NCBI GenBank assembly: GCA_019188255.1
Contig: JAETXT010000016.1
Coordinates: forward strand, 558,001-622,000
Length of the DNA: 64,000 nt
Source: Verticillium longisporum
Lineage: Eukaryota; Ascomycota; Sordariomycetes; Glomerellales; Plectosphaerellaceae
Direction of reading: 5' to 3'
Below the pieces are notes generated by a model. That model worked only from the letters and a program-made list of their open reading frames with translations, was not told the origin of the DNA and did no database searches. Below, one piece after another: positions 1 to 11,993 of this stretch. The first letter of the stretch is position 1, and each line of letters begins with the position of its first letter. A program made the translations under genes and the position numbers.

Positions 1-1427
1 TGTTCTGCCACTGCAAATACGTCCTCAGCGTGAGCGCCAGCACGACGACGAGTGAGTAGCAGATCATGATGGTCTGAAATGCGGTGTTGTACGTCGGGGC
101 TTCGCTGGCACGTGCGGGCCGGCAATGTTGCCAGCGCAGTAGGCAACGAAGACGAGCGCCGAGACGGTCATCTTCTTGGTGACGCCGCGGTAGTTGCTCT
201 GTACGAGAGACAGGGTGAGGGGCATAGCACCAGGCCCGGAAGCGAGGAGAAAGTAGGCGAAGAGATGGACGCCGCTAGGGCTGATATGTTCGCGGCGGTA
301 GATCATGGCGGAGCCGATGATACAGGGAGAAACGACGCAAACGATGAGGAGGCAGTTCATCGTGCGGTAGCGGCCGGCAAGCCAACCGGTGCCGGCGATG
401 ACCGACGCAGCTAGCAGAGAGTAGGGGATGTTGATGAGGGTCAACTGCAGACTTGTGAAGCCGAAGGAGCGGATGACAAGGTTGGCGAAGTTTTGAGTGC
501 CACCGTTGGGAATCTGCGTAGTAACCTCGAGGGCGAAGATGAGCCACGTCTTGGGATCGATGAGGCATTCTTTGACCTGGTCGAGGCGCCAGTTCGTCTT
601 CTCTGTGCTGCCTGTACCGGCACGACGACACGGTCTGCTGCGAACTGACGTTCCTCGGCGTTCAAGAAACGAGCGTTGGAGATGCGATCGGGAAGAAATG
701 TGAAAATAGCAAACGACCAGACGAAAGTACCGAGACCGAGGATGATGTACATGGCACGCCAGGGACCGACAACATTGTCTGGGCTAATGTGACCGGCGCC
801 AAAGGCAAGAAGACTACCAACAAGCCCACCGACGGAGTCGCCAGCAAACCAAATCCCTGTACGGAAGGGGATCTCGTCGCGAGTATACCAGGTTGATGTG
901 AGGAACATAAAGGCTGGGGTCAAGGTCGCCTCAGCGATACCCAGCAAGAAGCGGACCACGAGGAGGCCGCCAAAATTGGTGCATGCTGCTGTCACCACCA
1001 CGACAGTGCCCCAGAAGAGGGCATTGATGGTCAGGTACTTGGCCACCGGCAGACGAGCAATGAGAAGCGAAGTTGGGTACGTCCAGGCAAAGTAGCCAAA
1101 GTAGAACATGCTCGAGACCCAGCTGTACTGCTGACCCCTCAGATTCTGTCATTTGTCAGTCGTGAAATGAGGATGATGAGCTGCACAGCTCAAGGAAGGA
1201 AGACGAACAGTGTCCTCTCTGAGACCAAAAACAGAAGCACTCGACAAGATGGTGCGATCCATGAAGTTGAACATGTAGGTGACGAACAGAACAGGAATGA
1301 TGAAGCGATCAATTTTGCGCACCACGAGCTTCGCCATGGTGGCATCGAAATGCTGACGCTGCTCTTCAGACTCCACTTCTGGCCTCGAATCGTCGTTGAT
1401 CGAATTCATGATCTCTCTCGTTATCAA
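1..1427 (-). CDS. MFS permease, Dal5/allantoate-type (ACS family), partial and frameshifted
   Basis: Proton-coupled plasma-membrane permease of the anion:cation symporter family (Dal5, Tna1, Vht1 relatives), which take up allantoate, nicotinate, vitamins or other organic acids. The start is ATG 1427, or in frame ATG 1409. An intron at 1146-1208 joins a cytosolic N-terminus ending ...FGLRED to ...LRGQQYSWVSSMFYFGY. Membrane segments follow, with the family-typical RFLLGIAEA and FMFLTSTWY stretches. The 3' end lies beyond the left edge. Two breaks are visible. The conserved frame changes at about 621-622 (AADRVVV to AGTGSTEKTNW) and again at about 109-112 (AGNIAGPHV to ASEAPTYNTAFQ). Each equals the loss of one base modulo three, and neither can be an intron. 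Either this is a pseudogene or the sequence has errors. The gene is divergent from the deaminase-like gene at 2132. The substrate cannot be read from sequence. Confidence 0.8.
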
Positions 1428-2131
1428 AGTCGCGTTGGAGTGCTGGTGGTCGGAAGAAGCTGTTGCAAGGAGAACAACGCGGGGTCAGGCCCAATCTTTT
1501 AAGGTGCCAGAGACACCAGCTCTGATCTACAGATACAGGAGCCAGTAAGCCGGAGATCGGCGCGAGAGACGCAGCACCAGTACCCGTCGCTCTCCAAAAC
1601 TACCATGATAGTATCGCCAAGATGATATGCTGCATCGAGATATCTTTCCCTGACCCTATCGCAATCGCGGCTCCGGTTTTCTCGGGTTACAACCCCGGTC
1701 TCTTGTCTATTGTGGAGGAAGGATCTGGCGCCTGTGAGGTCGATTAGGGTGCGCTCCATCTCTTCAGCCATTGACAATGCCGATCATCTTCAATTACTCC
1801 GGGCGAGTGCTCTAGACTCCGCTATCGGCCGATAGGCATGGAGCATGACTTATCGCTTTCGCCTGTGGTTGCCCGCAAGTCGAGCGATATGTCATTCGTT
1901 ATCACCTGCGATTGTCTCTGGGCACAAGACGACGCTGCCATGCAGTGCGGTTGGAGCCGACGGGGTCGGGGCGGGCCCGACAAAGTTGTCGATCGTAGAT
2001 AAGATCGGGAGCTCCTTTTGGAAAGGAAACAAAACATCTTGAACTTGACTCAAGATATGTGTACCTCAAGTGTTTTCCGTTTCCCAAGGTCACAGTACTC
2101 CACAAAACTGTGCGAACGCCGCAACATCATC
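1428..2131. promoter_or_regulatory. Divergent promoter between permease and deaminase genes
   Basis: About 0.7 kb separates the two divergent starts. It holds several GATA/TATC cores, including an AGATAAG at about 1998. At 1822-1835 there is a perfect 14-bp palindrome, CTATCGGCCGATAG, which carries an inverted pair of TATC/GATA cores around CGGCCG. GATA cores are the sites of fungal nitrogen regulators (AreA/NIT2 family). A shared nitrogen-responsive promoter is inferred, not shown. An open frame at 1499-1777 (minus) has no recognisable protein features. Confidence 0.4.
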
Positions 2132-3229
2132 ATGGGCGGCCTCGCGATATCCCCCTTCATCGCCTCCCTCCCCAAAGTTGAGCTCCACGTCCACATCGAG
2201 GGCACCCTCCTACCCTCCCTTCGATGGTCCCTCGCCAAAAAGAACAACATTCCCCTCCCCTACCCAACCTACGAGGCCCTGCTCGCCTCATATGCCGTCT
2301 CCCTGACCCACCGCCCCGAGCTCACAGGCCGCACGCCCGGCATCCCGACCTTCCTCGAAGCCTTCGCCGCAGGCTGCGAGGTCCTCGTGACGGAAGATGA
2401 CTTTTACGAGCTGGCCATGTCGTACCTCGGCCGCTGCGCCGCCATGAACGTCCGCTACGCCGAGCCCTTCTTCGACACCCAGGGCCACGCCGTCCGCGGC
2501 GTCGCCCCGGAGACGGTCATGAACGGCTACCTGCGCGCCCAGCGCGAGGGCGCCGCAAAGTACGGCGTCCGCTCAAACTGGATCTACTGCTTCATTCGAG
2601 ACCGGCCCGTTGACGAGGGGCTGGCCGCCTACGAAGCCGCGCGCCCGTGGGCCGCAGGCACGGTCGAGGGGGGCAGAGGTCTGTTCCACGCCGTCGGGCT
2701 CGCGAGCAACGCCTATGAGCGTCCGCCGCTGTTGTTCGAGGAGGGCTTTCGCCGTGCCAGGGCGGACGGGCTGCGTGTAACGATGCATTGCGATTTCGGG
2801 CAGAAGGACACCCACGCGCATATTTCCGAGGCGATATTTGATGTGTGTGGTGGCCAGGGCGCGGAGCGGATCGATCATGGGCTCGATGCTGCTGACGACG
2901 AGAGGTTAATGACCGGTCTTGTAGAAAGGGCTATCGGGCTGACGCTGTGTCCGCATGCATACCACCGGCGAACGGTGACAGAGGTGTTGTTCCCGAAAAT
3001 ACGAAAGCTGGTGGACGGCGGTGTCAAGGTTTGCATCAACAGTGATGACCCTGTGTACATGCACGATGTATGGGTCGATGGGAACATGCAAAAGGTGTAT
3101 ACATATTGTGGCATGAGCAAGGCGGAGACGGTTCAGCTGGCGAGAAACGGTGTGGACATGGCTTGGGCGAGTGCTGAGATTAAACAAGAGCTGTATAAAG
3201 AACTAGATGCAGTCAATATAGACGACTAA
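2132..3229 (+). CDS. Adenine/adenosine deaminase-like metal-dependent hydrolase
   Basis: A 365-residue ADA-superfamily protein, probably deaminating adenine, adenosine or an N6-substituted adenine in the cytosol for purine salvage. ATG 2132 was chosen over the open upstream frame because family similarity begins at SLPKVELHVHIEG, the metal-binding HxH motif near residue 15. Later motifs are RIDHGLD and INSDDP (metal Asp) near residue 310. It is uninterrupted by introns. Unusually, the HAGE box that supplies the catalytic glutamate in classical adenosine deaminases reads HCDF here, and the CPxSN box reads CPHAY. This marks a divergent subgroup whose substrate should not be assumed. The gene faces away from a Dal5-like permease, suggesting joint use of a purine-related nitrogen source (inference). 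The length matches yeast Aah1-type enzymes (about 350 residues). Confidence 0.8.
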   Translation: MGGLAISPFIASLPKVELHVHIEGTLLPSLRWSLAKKNNIPLPYPTYEALLASYAVSLTHRPELTGRTPGIPTFLEAFAAGCEVLVTEDDFYELAMSYLGRCAAMNVRYAEPFFDTQGHAVRGVAPETVMNGYLRAQREGAAKYGVRSNWIYCFIRDRPVDEGLAAYEAARPWAAGTVEGGRGLFHAVGLASNAYERPPLLFEEGFRRARADGLRVTMHCDFGQKDTHAHISEAIFDVCGGQGAERIDHGLDAADDERLMTGLVERAIGLTLCPHAYHRRTVTEVLFPKIRKLVDGGVKVCINSDDPVYMHDVWVDGNMQKVYTYCGMSKAETVQLARNGVDMAWASAEIKQELYKELDAVNIDD

Positions 3230-3484
3230 TATCAGGCCAAGAATTTTGGGCTTGATGCCTGCTCCGTTATCGCGAGAGTGGTCATAACGTATCACAGTAG
3301 CCGGCTTCCAAGAGCTTGTTGAACACAAAGTGGATTAAGTCAAATATGAAAGCAGACCCTGTCCGGAACTCCCTGCAAGTAAAAGACCCCGTACTCTGCA
3401 GTACTACCTGCACCACTATTAAAAGGGTTGTATCAAGAATACACAAAGAAACGCGCGAAAGAGACTCGATCACGAATCATCCCC

Positions 3485-6400
3485 TCAAGCCTTCTTGGGC
3501 TTCTTCACATTCCACTTCTTGACGCGGAATGCCCAGTATGACACAACAGCAACGAAAATGTTGAAGAGGATGAAGGCCCACATGATGCCAAAGTTGCGCC
3601 ACCTTTCAGAGTAGAAAATCCTGCTGCCAGCAAGGTATTGGTCAGCGACGCTGAGTGAGCAGTAGCGGCAAGACTCAGTGTCGTTAGGGTTCTGCAGCAC
3701 GCCAGGGGCCTGCTCGAGGAAGGCCTGAAGGTATTCGCCGCACGTCTGACCGGAAGGCGGGCTGAAAATGGATACCTCCTCTTGCGAACACGTGACGGGT
3801 CGATCGTGTAGCTGCGTTGAGACAATACCGCTCACCCAGTAAGTGAAGGGCGAGACTCGGTACATGAAAATCCAGAATCCAGGAAGGTTGTCGGGCGTCT
3901 GCAAAACACCGCAGAATGTCAAGCTCATCAGAACTAGGAGGGTGACAACCGCGGAAGCAGTCAGGGCATCCGGGAAGGCGGCGATGGTCATCTGTGCGAA
4001 CGAGCTCGCATAGAGGAAGAGCTGGATGCAGAAAAGCAAGACAAGACCCTGACGTGCGGAGGATTGGACGCCGATGATGGGGTAGTAGAAGCAAGCGTAG
4101 ATCAGAATAGCCGTCACGATCTGGTAGGGAATCTCGACGACGACGTTGGCAAGCATGAAGGCCTTCCAAGAGTAGGCTTTGCTGGGACGTTCGCGGACTT
4201 CGTAAAGAGCGCGCTGGGTCAGGAAGTGAGGCTGGATCTGTTGGACGAGGGTGGAGAAGATGGTGATGACCATGAAAACGCCGAAAACGACGTTTTGCAT
4301 GCCAGCCAGGGATCCCTCAGCGCCATAGAAAGAGAAACCGATGAAAAGACCAGCGGCAGTTCCGAGGATAAACTTGGAGAAGACGTAACTGGGCATACGC
4401 CAGTATTGTTGGCAGACGCGATGCGTGACGGCAACGAGCTGAGCGGTGAATGGCATGGCGAATTCAGAGTGAGCACCAGCCTCGTGCTCGCCAGCAACTG
4501 GTTCAGCAGCCTTCTCGGCATGAATGCGTTCAAGCTCGTCTCGGACGCTTTGACGCTCTGGGCTTCCGTTCCAGACGCTGTGCCAGTCTTCGCCCTTGGG
4601 GTTTGTTCCGTTGTTGACGATTTCAAGCATATACTCAGCCGGGTTCTCGTCGTCGTGACACTTGCGAGCGCCGTTGGTCTCAAAGTAGTCGAGGAGCGTG
4701 TGCGAGTTCTCTCCAATGTTGCCAAAGTAGACCGTCTTGCCGCCAGCTGCCAGGAAAAGCAAGCGATCGAACTGCTGGAACAGAATAGCGCTAGGCTGAT
4801 GCACAGTACACAAGACAGCCTGACCCGCATCTGCGAGCTTGCGCAGGAACGCACAAATGGCCCAAGAGCTCTGAGAGTCGAGACCGCTCGTAGGTTCATC
4901 AAGGAAGAGAAGAAGTTTGGGCTTCGCTGCGAGCTCGACACCAATGGTAAGGAGCTTGCGCTGTTCAACGTTGAGACCCTCACCGGGAATACCGACAACG
5001 GCGTCGGCAAAGTCGCGCATGTTGAGCATGTCAATGACTTCCTCGACAAAGGCATGCTTTTCAGCCTTGCTCACGGTCTTGGGCTGGCGAAGCTCAGCGC
5101 TGAACTGCAAGCTCTCACGGACAGTGGACGTCTGAAGATGGAGATCTACACTGGACAGTAAGGAATGAGAAACCTCGAGTCACGCGGAACATACCTTGCT
5201 GCTGAACATAACCCGTCTTACGCTGGAAGCTGGCATCCAAAGGCTTTCCGTTAACAAACATGTCGCCAGTAATAACGCCCATGGTAGTTCTCTGGGCCAA
5301 AACGTCGAGAAGGGTTGTCTTGCCAGCACCTGAAACACCCATCAGGGCAGTCAACGTGCCTGGCTTGACACATCCAGAAACTTCGTTGAGAAGCCGGCGC
5401 CCTTGGCCCTTGATCTCAATGTCATAGGACACGTCTCTCCAAGTAAAGATATCATTCTGGGGTTCAATCGATCCAACGTTGGCACCAACTTCCTCCTTGG
5501 AGGCAGCCTTGGCAGCCATCTCTTCATTAGCGGCGCCACGGTCGACGCCGTCCTTGAGGTGGCTGGGAACATGGCCGCGTTGGAATACAAGAACCTCGGC
5601 AGAGCTGCTCGTCGTCGAGTTGAGCTCGGTGGCTGCGAAGTAGATGATCATGAAGAAGATCAAGAAGCCGATGAGAATACCAAAGTTGCGCCAAACGTGG
5701 GAGTAGTAGTAGTGATAGTTTGTCTCCATGAAGGCGTCACCACTCACAGTTCGCTGTCCAGGGACGGAACCCACAGTCGTGCAGATCCAAGAGTCTCCAA
5801 CAGGCGGCGAATAAGGCGGAACAATGGTGTCACACTCGTAGTTCTGGCCATGGAACTCATTGGCGATCAGGATTTCGAAAGCGTAAAAGATTGGGTTGAT
5901 CCAGCGAATCCAACCGAACCAGGGGTGCATTTGCGGGACAGTAATGACGAAACCGGTATAGATGACTAGTGCCAAGACCATGACACCAGCCAACATCATA
6001 GCTTGCGAGACGGTCTTGGTGACAGCCGCGAGAGTCCGGAAAATGGCGCTCATGACGAAGGTTGAGTTGTACGTGATCAGGAAGAAGAGGAAGAACTGTC
6101 CAGGTTCCGCTCTCAAGCCGGCCAGAAAGTAGAGAACGACGTTAAACACGGTCGAAGTGATGAACTTAATCGGTATATCGGAGACGATTCCAGCTATGGC
6201 TTCTGCTGCGGGATGGTAGAAGGCATACGAGGCGTGCTTTTCGACGATTGGGCGTTGAGAGTACAGGTTGTTGATTTCAGAGATGGCAGAGAGAGCGCTG
6301 ATCAGGATGGCTTGGAAGAGAACGGATCCCTTGCCAAAGAGACCTGCCGTTGTATCTGGATTCTGGTGAAAGACGGAACCAATGATGAGGGCCATGACGA

Positions 6401-8075
6401 GCTGCATGACTGCATGGCTTGCAGTCGCCGAGATGTCATTCCAGATACGCTGGTAGGCTCGTTTCGTCGTGAGTTTGACCTGCATGGCCAGACTGACTGT
6501 GTATGGCGACTTGGGGCGGACGTGTTTCGACTGCCTGATGTTCTTCTTCTCGCGCATCTCAGAAATTGTCTGGCCGTGGGCATCAATTGGGAACTCTTGT
6601 TGATGCTCTTCGATCTCGTGACGAAGAGCCTCAAACTCAGGAGATGCGAGCCAGTACCGCTCGAACTCCTCCGAGGTACGCGGCACCTTGTTCTCCATGC
6701 CGTTGCGCGCCTGACGCTCCTGTGGGTTGGTTACAGATGTAAGGAAGTCGCCAGTAGTCTGGCGCTGGGGGCAATGCCAGCCCATCCTCTCAAAGTACGC
6801 CTTGGCGTCGCTGGCACGGCCATAGAAAATCTCGCGGCCCTCGTAAAGAACGACAGCTTTGTCAAAAAGATCATAGATGGCCTGACTGGCTTGGTAAATT
6901 GCCACAGCGTGGGCGGAGCCGGAAAAGTCGGCAGCGAGCCTCAAAGACTGGACGAACTTGAGGGCTGTTGCGGAATCAAGGCCACGGGTGCTGTTGTCCC
7001 ACGCCGCCATAGGAGAGCCAGCAAGCATCATTTCGGCGATACTGACACGCTTCCTCTCGCCACCCGAAACACCGCGGATGAAGTCATTGCCAACCTTGGT
7101 GTTGTAGGTGTGGCTCAGACCACAGACTGCCATGACAATCTGAGCGCTTCCCTTGTGATATTCCTCGCGAGACATGCCGTGGATACGGTTCGACGGTGTG
7201 CGAACGGCAGCAGCAAACTCAAGGGTTTGGCCAACAGTCAAGTGAGGGAAGTGCTTGTCGACCTGGAAAGAATTCGAGTCAGTACTTCTCACGCAGGCAG
7301 GACGAGACGTCTCTCACCTCTTGGTTGTAGGTTGTTTCACCCTTGAACTCTTTCATCATCTCCTTCTGCGGAATGCCGTTGTAGTGCACGACGGACTTCT
7401 CGTCCATGTGGAGACCATGGAGCTGGCCTGTGATGGTCTTGAGTAACGTGCTGCAGCCGGAGCCAGGCCTGCCAAGCACGATGAGAAGCTCGCCGGTGTT
7501 GGGCAGGCCATTGAAGCTGCGGAGAATGGGCTTCGGCTCCTTCTTGCCGAAACTGAAGTGCTCTCCCAGTTTGAGGGGGCTTGGAGCACGGAGGCGACCG
7601 TTTGCTGAAGCTGCAAGGCGTCTCCGGTACCCGAGACACTCAGGTCCTTGAACGCGACGCCGGCCGACTTCAAGCTGATACCTTCTTGCCGCAAAGCTTC
7701 GATGGTGTTCTGTAGCCACTTCTTCAGGTCGAAAGACTTGCTAGTAGGGTCCATGGCCGGATCGCTGTCACTGTCAAAGGAGTCAGGGACCTGTCCCTCC
7801 GGCAAGGACGCCAAGGATTGCCGGCGACGTTGCGACATGGCCGTAGCGATCCTGCGCAGTTCCCTTCGGTCACCCTCCTCCATGATGAGGGTAGAATCCC
7901 GGCGTTGGAGTCCATTGTCTTCTCCATATGTGGCGTCACCCTCGGAGTGTTTGTGGTGATGCCGGCTAGAGGAAGTGATGGGCGCAAAGGCAGTCTCGGT
8001 GGGCGAGTACTGGTCCGTGTCGCGGATGGGCGACTCCTCGCGAGGCTGGTCAGCAGCTGGCGAGTGCCCGGTCAT
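3485..8075 (-). CDS. PDR-type ABC-G multidrug transporter 1 (one-base frameshift)
   Basis: Full-size pleiotropic-drug-resistance pump with (NBD-TMD)2 layout, predicted 1,495 residues, for plasma-membrane efflux of xenobiotics or antifungals. Introns lie at 7263-7317 and 5146-5194. NBD1 has the PDR-type degenerate Walker [10 protein letters not shown] and signature [16 protein letters not shown]2 has [34 protein letters not shown] and [12 protein letters not shown]. Six-helix blocks follow each NBD, with Cys-containing extracellular loops near both C-terminal halves. A frame break occurs at the C-run 7575-7579 (about residue 166): the conserved reading is ...SVLQAP / [15 protein letters not shown], and five Cs stand where six are needed. 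With that base restored the three exons total 4,488 nt, a multiple of three, so the rest of the gene is intact. Pump 2 at 36-41 kb is a paralogue in the same orientation. Confidence 0.93.
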
Positions 8076-10695
8076 CGTGAAGACGACGGTGCGCTAACTA
8101 CTGGATGTGTTGATGGTGGTCTCGGCGACTTTGATGTGAGTGGTGTGAGTGTCAACGGAAGCCTCCCTCGGCAAACAGGCAAAGTGAAGAGCAAAATGTA
8201 ATTGGGAATAATGAAGGGACAAGTGATCCAGATTGGGGACGAGCTGCATAGATAAAGTACGGCACCAAGACGCTCGGGAAGTCCCTGGAAGCCGATTGGA
8301 ATGAGCCCATCATTCTGTTGTTTGCGGACTTTGGAGAGTGCGCCGTGTATCGACCAACATAACATGCCGACAGAACACCCCGGGCCTCCGTTCTGCTCAG
8401 TGCTAGGATGGCCGCCGTAGACCACAGCGCGCGCTAGGACATTGCGGAGAGCAGGCGAGCGCCGAACATGTCGTCACCTTGCATCCAGCTCAGTAGCTAA
8501 GGCACCTCAGAGTGCATTTTTTTTTTGAGCTGCGGCCCATAGCCGGCGCGTACCTGGCAGTATTGAGTTCAGGCTCGGGGTGCTGGTGCATACCGAAAGC
8601 GTCGAGCAAGTGCGTTGTGGTTGTGTCTTAGAACCTTGGCTAGGTCTGGAACAGTTTAGCAGGGTTCCTGGACACCCCAGCGCGGCTCCAGCAAGGCTCA
8701 GTGAGGTGGGTTTGGTGGGTTTTGGTGGGTCGGAGCATTGGGCCAGCAAAAGTCGGGCAATAACCCACCGCCCAATGTCGACGTATTACGCTGCTGAGAC
8801 AGCAGAGACAGCACCTGTCGATGTCTGTACCAGGTGAAATGCTTCCAGCTTGCAGAACGGACGGGCGCCTCTCGAAGTATCACAGGGGAGGCCATCAGTA
8901 AGCTCGGATCAGTATTGGCGGATGGCGTCCATCCAACAACGTCCATTCGAACTAAGCATGCACCAATCGGCCGGGCACGTATTTTCTCGTCGTACTCATT
9001 TGTCCGTCGATGCTTAGGGTATTGCTGATGTGTGATGTGGCTTATTAGCCCCCATCTTCCAGGCTGACAATCCATGACAGGGCCAGGTAAGGCCAGAAAA
9101 GGGCTGAGGTGTTGCGTGGACCAGGTGATATCATCATGGCCCTGCCTGACGTCGAGTCAGTGGTGTCGGAGTCGGAGCGCCGGAAGCAACCGAGGCCCGC
9201 GTAGATCGCCCCTCTTCACAGGCGATGCGCAACTGCCAGACCCTCCTCTGGGAACACTTTATGTCAGCTTCTGACGGGGTTCCCGATTGCTAGGGAACGG
9301 CCAGTGAAGGGCTCCGACTGCCCGGCCCCTTCTCCAAGCAGGTGCAATGTTCAGCCGATTCTTCACGTCACCGATTGGCTTGGTCCATCACGGGCACCAA
9401 GGCATTATCTACCCGTAGCAACAGCGGGATTTGTCTGTTGCAAGGCCGACACGGCCGACGAGCGGCCCGGTGCCAAGGCCGTGGTCCGTGGATGTCGAAT
9501 CAAGTGCGTTTCGGGGACATACGCGATCGAAAGACCCGATCTTCTGGTCGCGGTCGTGGCAGTGGGTGATCGACGATAAAGTCGGTGACTTTTTTCTCTC
9601 CCCCATGGACGTTGTTCAAAGCGAGCCACGTGGTGGTGGTTTGATTGTGCGCGGATTCGTTTTCGTACCTTCAAAATCGAAATTGGGCATTCCAGACATG
9701 ATGCCATTGCCGCCAGGCAGCTCGCTGCTGCCACAACAGGGGGGGCCAGCGACTTTCATCATCCTGATGAAACATCATCCTGATGAAGAATTAATCGCCT
9801 TTTTAAGAACCCTGTGGTTTGATGGGGAAATTGGGCGAATCGTTGTGCTGATGATATGGCAGTGATGTGATGACCATGTCGAAGTGTGTGTAGAAGGACT
9901 CGAAGCGACCCTGGCTGCTTCCTTCATGTGGAGGCCGCTTACTTCATCGGTCATCAATGTGTCGAACCCGAACAGAACCCGATGGTCATTTGGCTCAAGG
10001 TCTTTCAGGACCGGGACTCTGTTCGTATGCAGGCGACTTCGGGACGTTATAGCCTTCCAAACAGTCCAGCAATCCTCTGTTGATATGTTCAATTACGCTC
10101 TGGAATGTTGTCACCCAGACTGGAAGGGTACTCACAATGTTGGCCCCATCAGAAATGGACGGTGGGGCACCTTCCCGCTCCTCTCCCTCCGCATCACCAA
10201 ACAGCCGAGTACCTTAGATGGATGTCACCTGTTGACATAACGTGAAGTCGAACTACAGGCATCAGCAAGTGCTTCAAGATCCTCCAAGTATCTACCACGG
10301 ATGCACATCCCCGAAAAGAACCTCACGCAATGCCCCTCACATGGCAATGTAGTCCAAGACCCCACCAACCATGGTCATGACAGAATCGATCATGCACCTA
10401 TTCGCTGGCACCTGCTCCTTGCCCCTGATGTGGCCTTCGTCCATCACCGAAAACCTACCCACAGATCTCACACACCAATCTCGTGTGCAGCCCACCTGCA
10501 CGTAGCCGACGAGGCAGCTGCAAGCCTCTTTCCTCCTACCGTCCTCTCACTCCCGCCAAAGGACAAGGACGCGGGGGTGAGGCCTCTTTCACCCCGCCCA
10601 CGATGATCTTTTTTCGCGACACGATTTCCCAAACACCACGTTCATCTCCTCAAGGTTTCAACTCGGACATTCCTGACCGCTCACCATCCTTCGAC
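8076..10695. other. Intergenic region, 2.6 kb
   Basis: Head-to-head upstream region of PDR pump 1 (minus) and the WW-domain gene (plus). I see no gene with family similarity. Short open frames at 9304-9865 overlap each other in several phases and look random. Small features: a T10 run near 8518; TCCGTGGA at 9485-9492, which resembles yeast pleiotropic-drug-response elements but lies 1.4 kb from the pump start; and two near-adjacent copies of CATCATCCTGATGA at about 9757-9786. Confidence 0.5.
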
Positions 10696-11993
10696 ATGTC
10701 TCTCTTCGACCTGGCCGCCAAGTTTGGCGGTCTCAGCACCCATGAGTCGGATGATCACGAAGGCTACACAGGTAGGTACCTAAGCTGGACCCCTGATGTC
10801 TCATGACAATTTCAGTCGCCGCATGCAGCCCAGCACTCTCGCCCGTCTTCCCCAGGCTGATTTGCGCGACTCCAGGGCCCAGAGACTACGGCTACACCCA
10901 GACCGCCGCTTACGAGAGCGGCTACGATGGCGCCCCACCGACAGGCTACCCCAGTGGCCCCCAGCGAGGTCAGGCCGAATACAAACGGTCCCACGAGGGC
11001 TACAGCACGAGTGACCCGGCAAGGGCCTATGTCCAAGAGAGCGCATACGCCGCCCCGCCGGCGGCAGATGAATATCACCCCCAGCAGTCTGACTTTGGTG
11101 GCCGCGGCGATCGTCCTGGCTCGCCGGCGCTGCCTGACGGCTGGATCAAGCGCTTCGACGAGCGGCATGGGAGATGGTACTATGTGGACGAGACAACAGG
11201 CACATCCCAATGGGAGCCTCCCAAGACGTCTTTTGATGATGGAGGATACGGCGGCTCGCAGCATGCTTCGAAGGACCAGGTCTACGACGCTCATTCGGGC
11301 GCTGGTGAAGCAGCTGGCTACTATACTGGACACCACTATGGGCAGAATGCCCCCCTGTATGGACAGGCCCCTGTCCAAGACTACCGATCCGGCCAACACG
11401 GTGGCGCATCCTATGCCCAAGGGTATCACGGCCTAGAACGGCATAGGCCTGACCTGGCAGAAAAGCGCCAAGGCAGTGGATACGGCGGTGCTCTCCTGGG
11501 TGTCGCCGGCGGCTTGGCTGTTGGAGCAGTGGGCGGAGCTCTCCTTGCCAACGCTCTGGGTAAGTTTTTTTTTTTATGATTCGTCTTACATGAAGATGGT
11601 CGGAACATAATCTGACATGTCCAAGAAGGTTCTGATTCCGAACCCGAAGCTGCAGAGGCCCCTAGGGAATATGCTCACAGGCCATATGACGAGACAAGAT
11701 ACGACAGTCATGAATATGGGGCGCCTGTTGCATATGAAGACGATCGAGATTTCGTTCCATATGAAGAGCAGAAGCAGTCACCTGGCTCTGACAGCGAAGA
11801 GTCTCATGAAGATACTGGGTCGTCTGAGTCTGAGTCTGGAGACGATGAAGTAGAAGCAGAAGAAGAATTTGAGAAGCAAAGTTCTCATGAGTCTTCTGGC
11901 TCCGAGTCAGGTGATGACGACGGCTCTGACCATGAAAATGAGGACCAAGAATACCCAAGTGGTGATGACGATGAATGGTCGGGACAGGAATAA
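10696..11993 (+). CDS. WW-domain protein with glycine-rich zipper and acidic tail
   Basis: Predicted 375 residues. The start MSLFDLAAKFGG (ATG 10696) precedes a Tyr/Gly/Pro-rich disordered stretch. One WW domain follows at about residues 111-141 (LPDGWIKRFDERHGRWYYVD...SQWEPP), with both Trp and the terminal Pro; such domains bind proline-rich ligands. A Gly/Ala-rich segment near residue 230 (GGALLGVAGGLAVGAVGGALL) resembles a glycine zipper that can insert in or associate with membranes. The C-terminus is strongly acidic and Ser-rich. Introns: 10772-10875 (a nearer acceptor at 10815 is also in frame and would add 20 residues) and 11560-11625, which has a T12 run and a CTGAC branch site. Similar WW/glycine-zipper proteins are widespread in filamentous fungi but uncharacterised. 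The stop is TAA 11991-11993. Confidence 0.8.

Noticed and set aside
6213..7346. 377-codon plus-strand open frame
   Set aside because: Antisense shadow of PDR pump 1 NBD1/TMD1. Similar shadows at 4064-5161, 19606-20400 and 56211-57065 were dropped for the same reason.
7560..7585. Programmed ribosomal frameshift in PDR pump 1
   Set aside because: There is no slippery heptamer of known type and no precedent in PDR pumps. A missing C in a C-run is simpler.
9485..9492. TCCGTGGA as a functional drug-response element of PDR pump 1
   Set aside because: It is a single copy 1.4 kb from the start, and the yeast regulators are not conserved in filamentous fungi.
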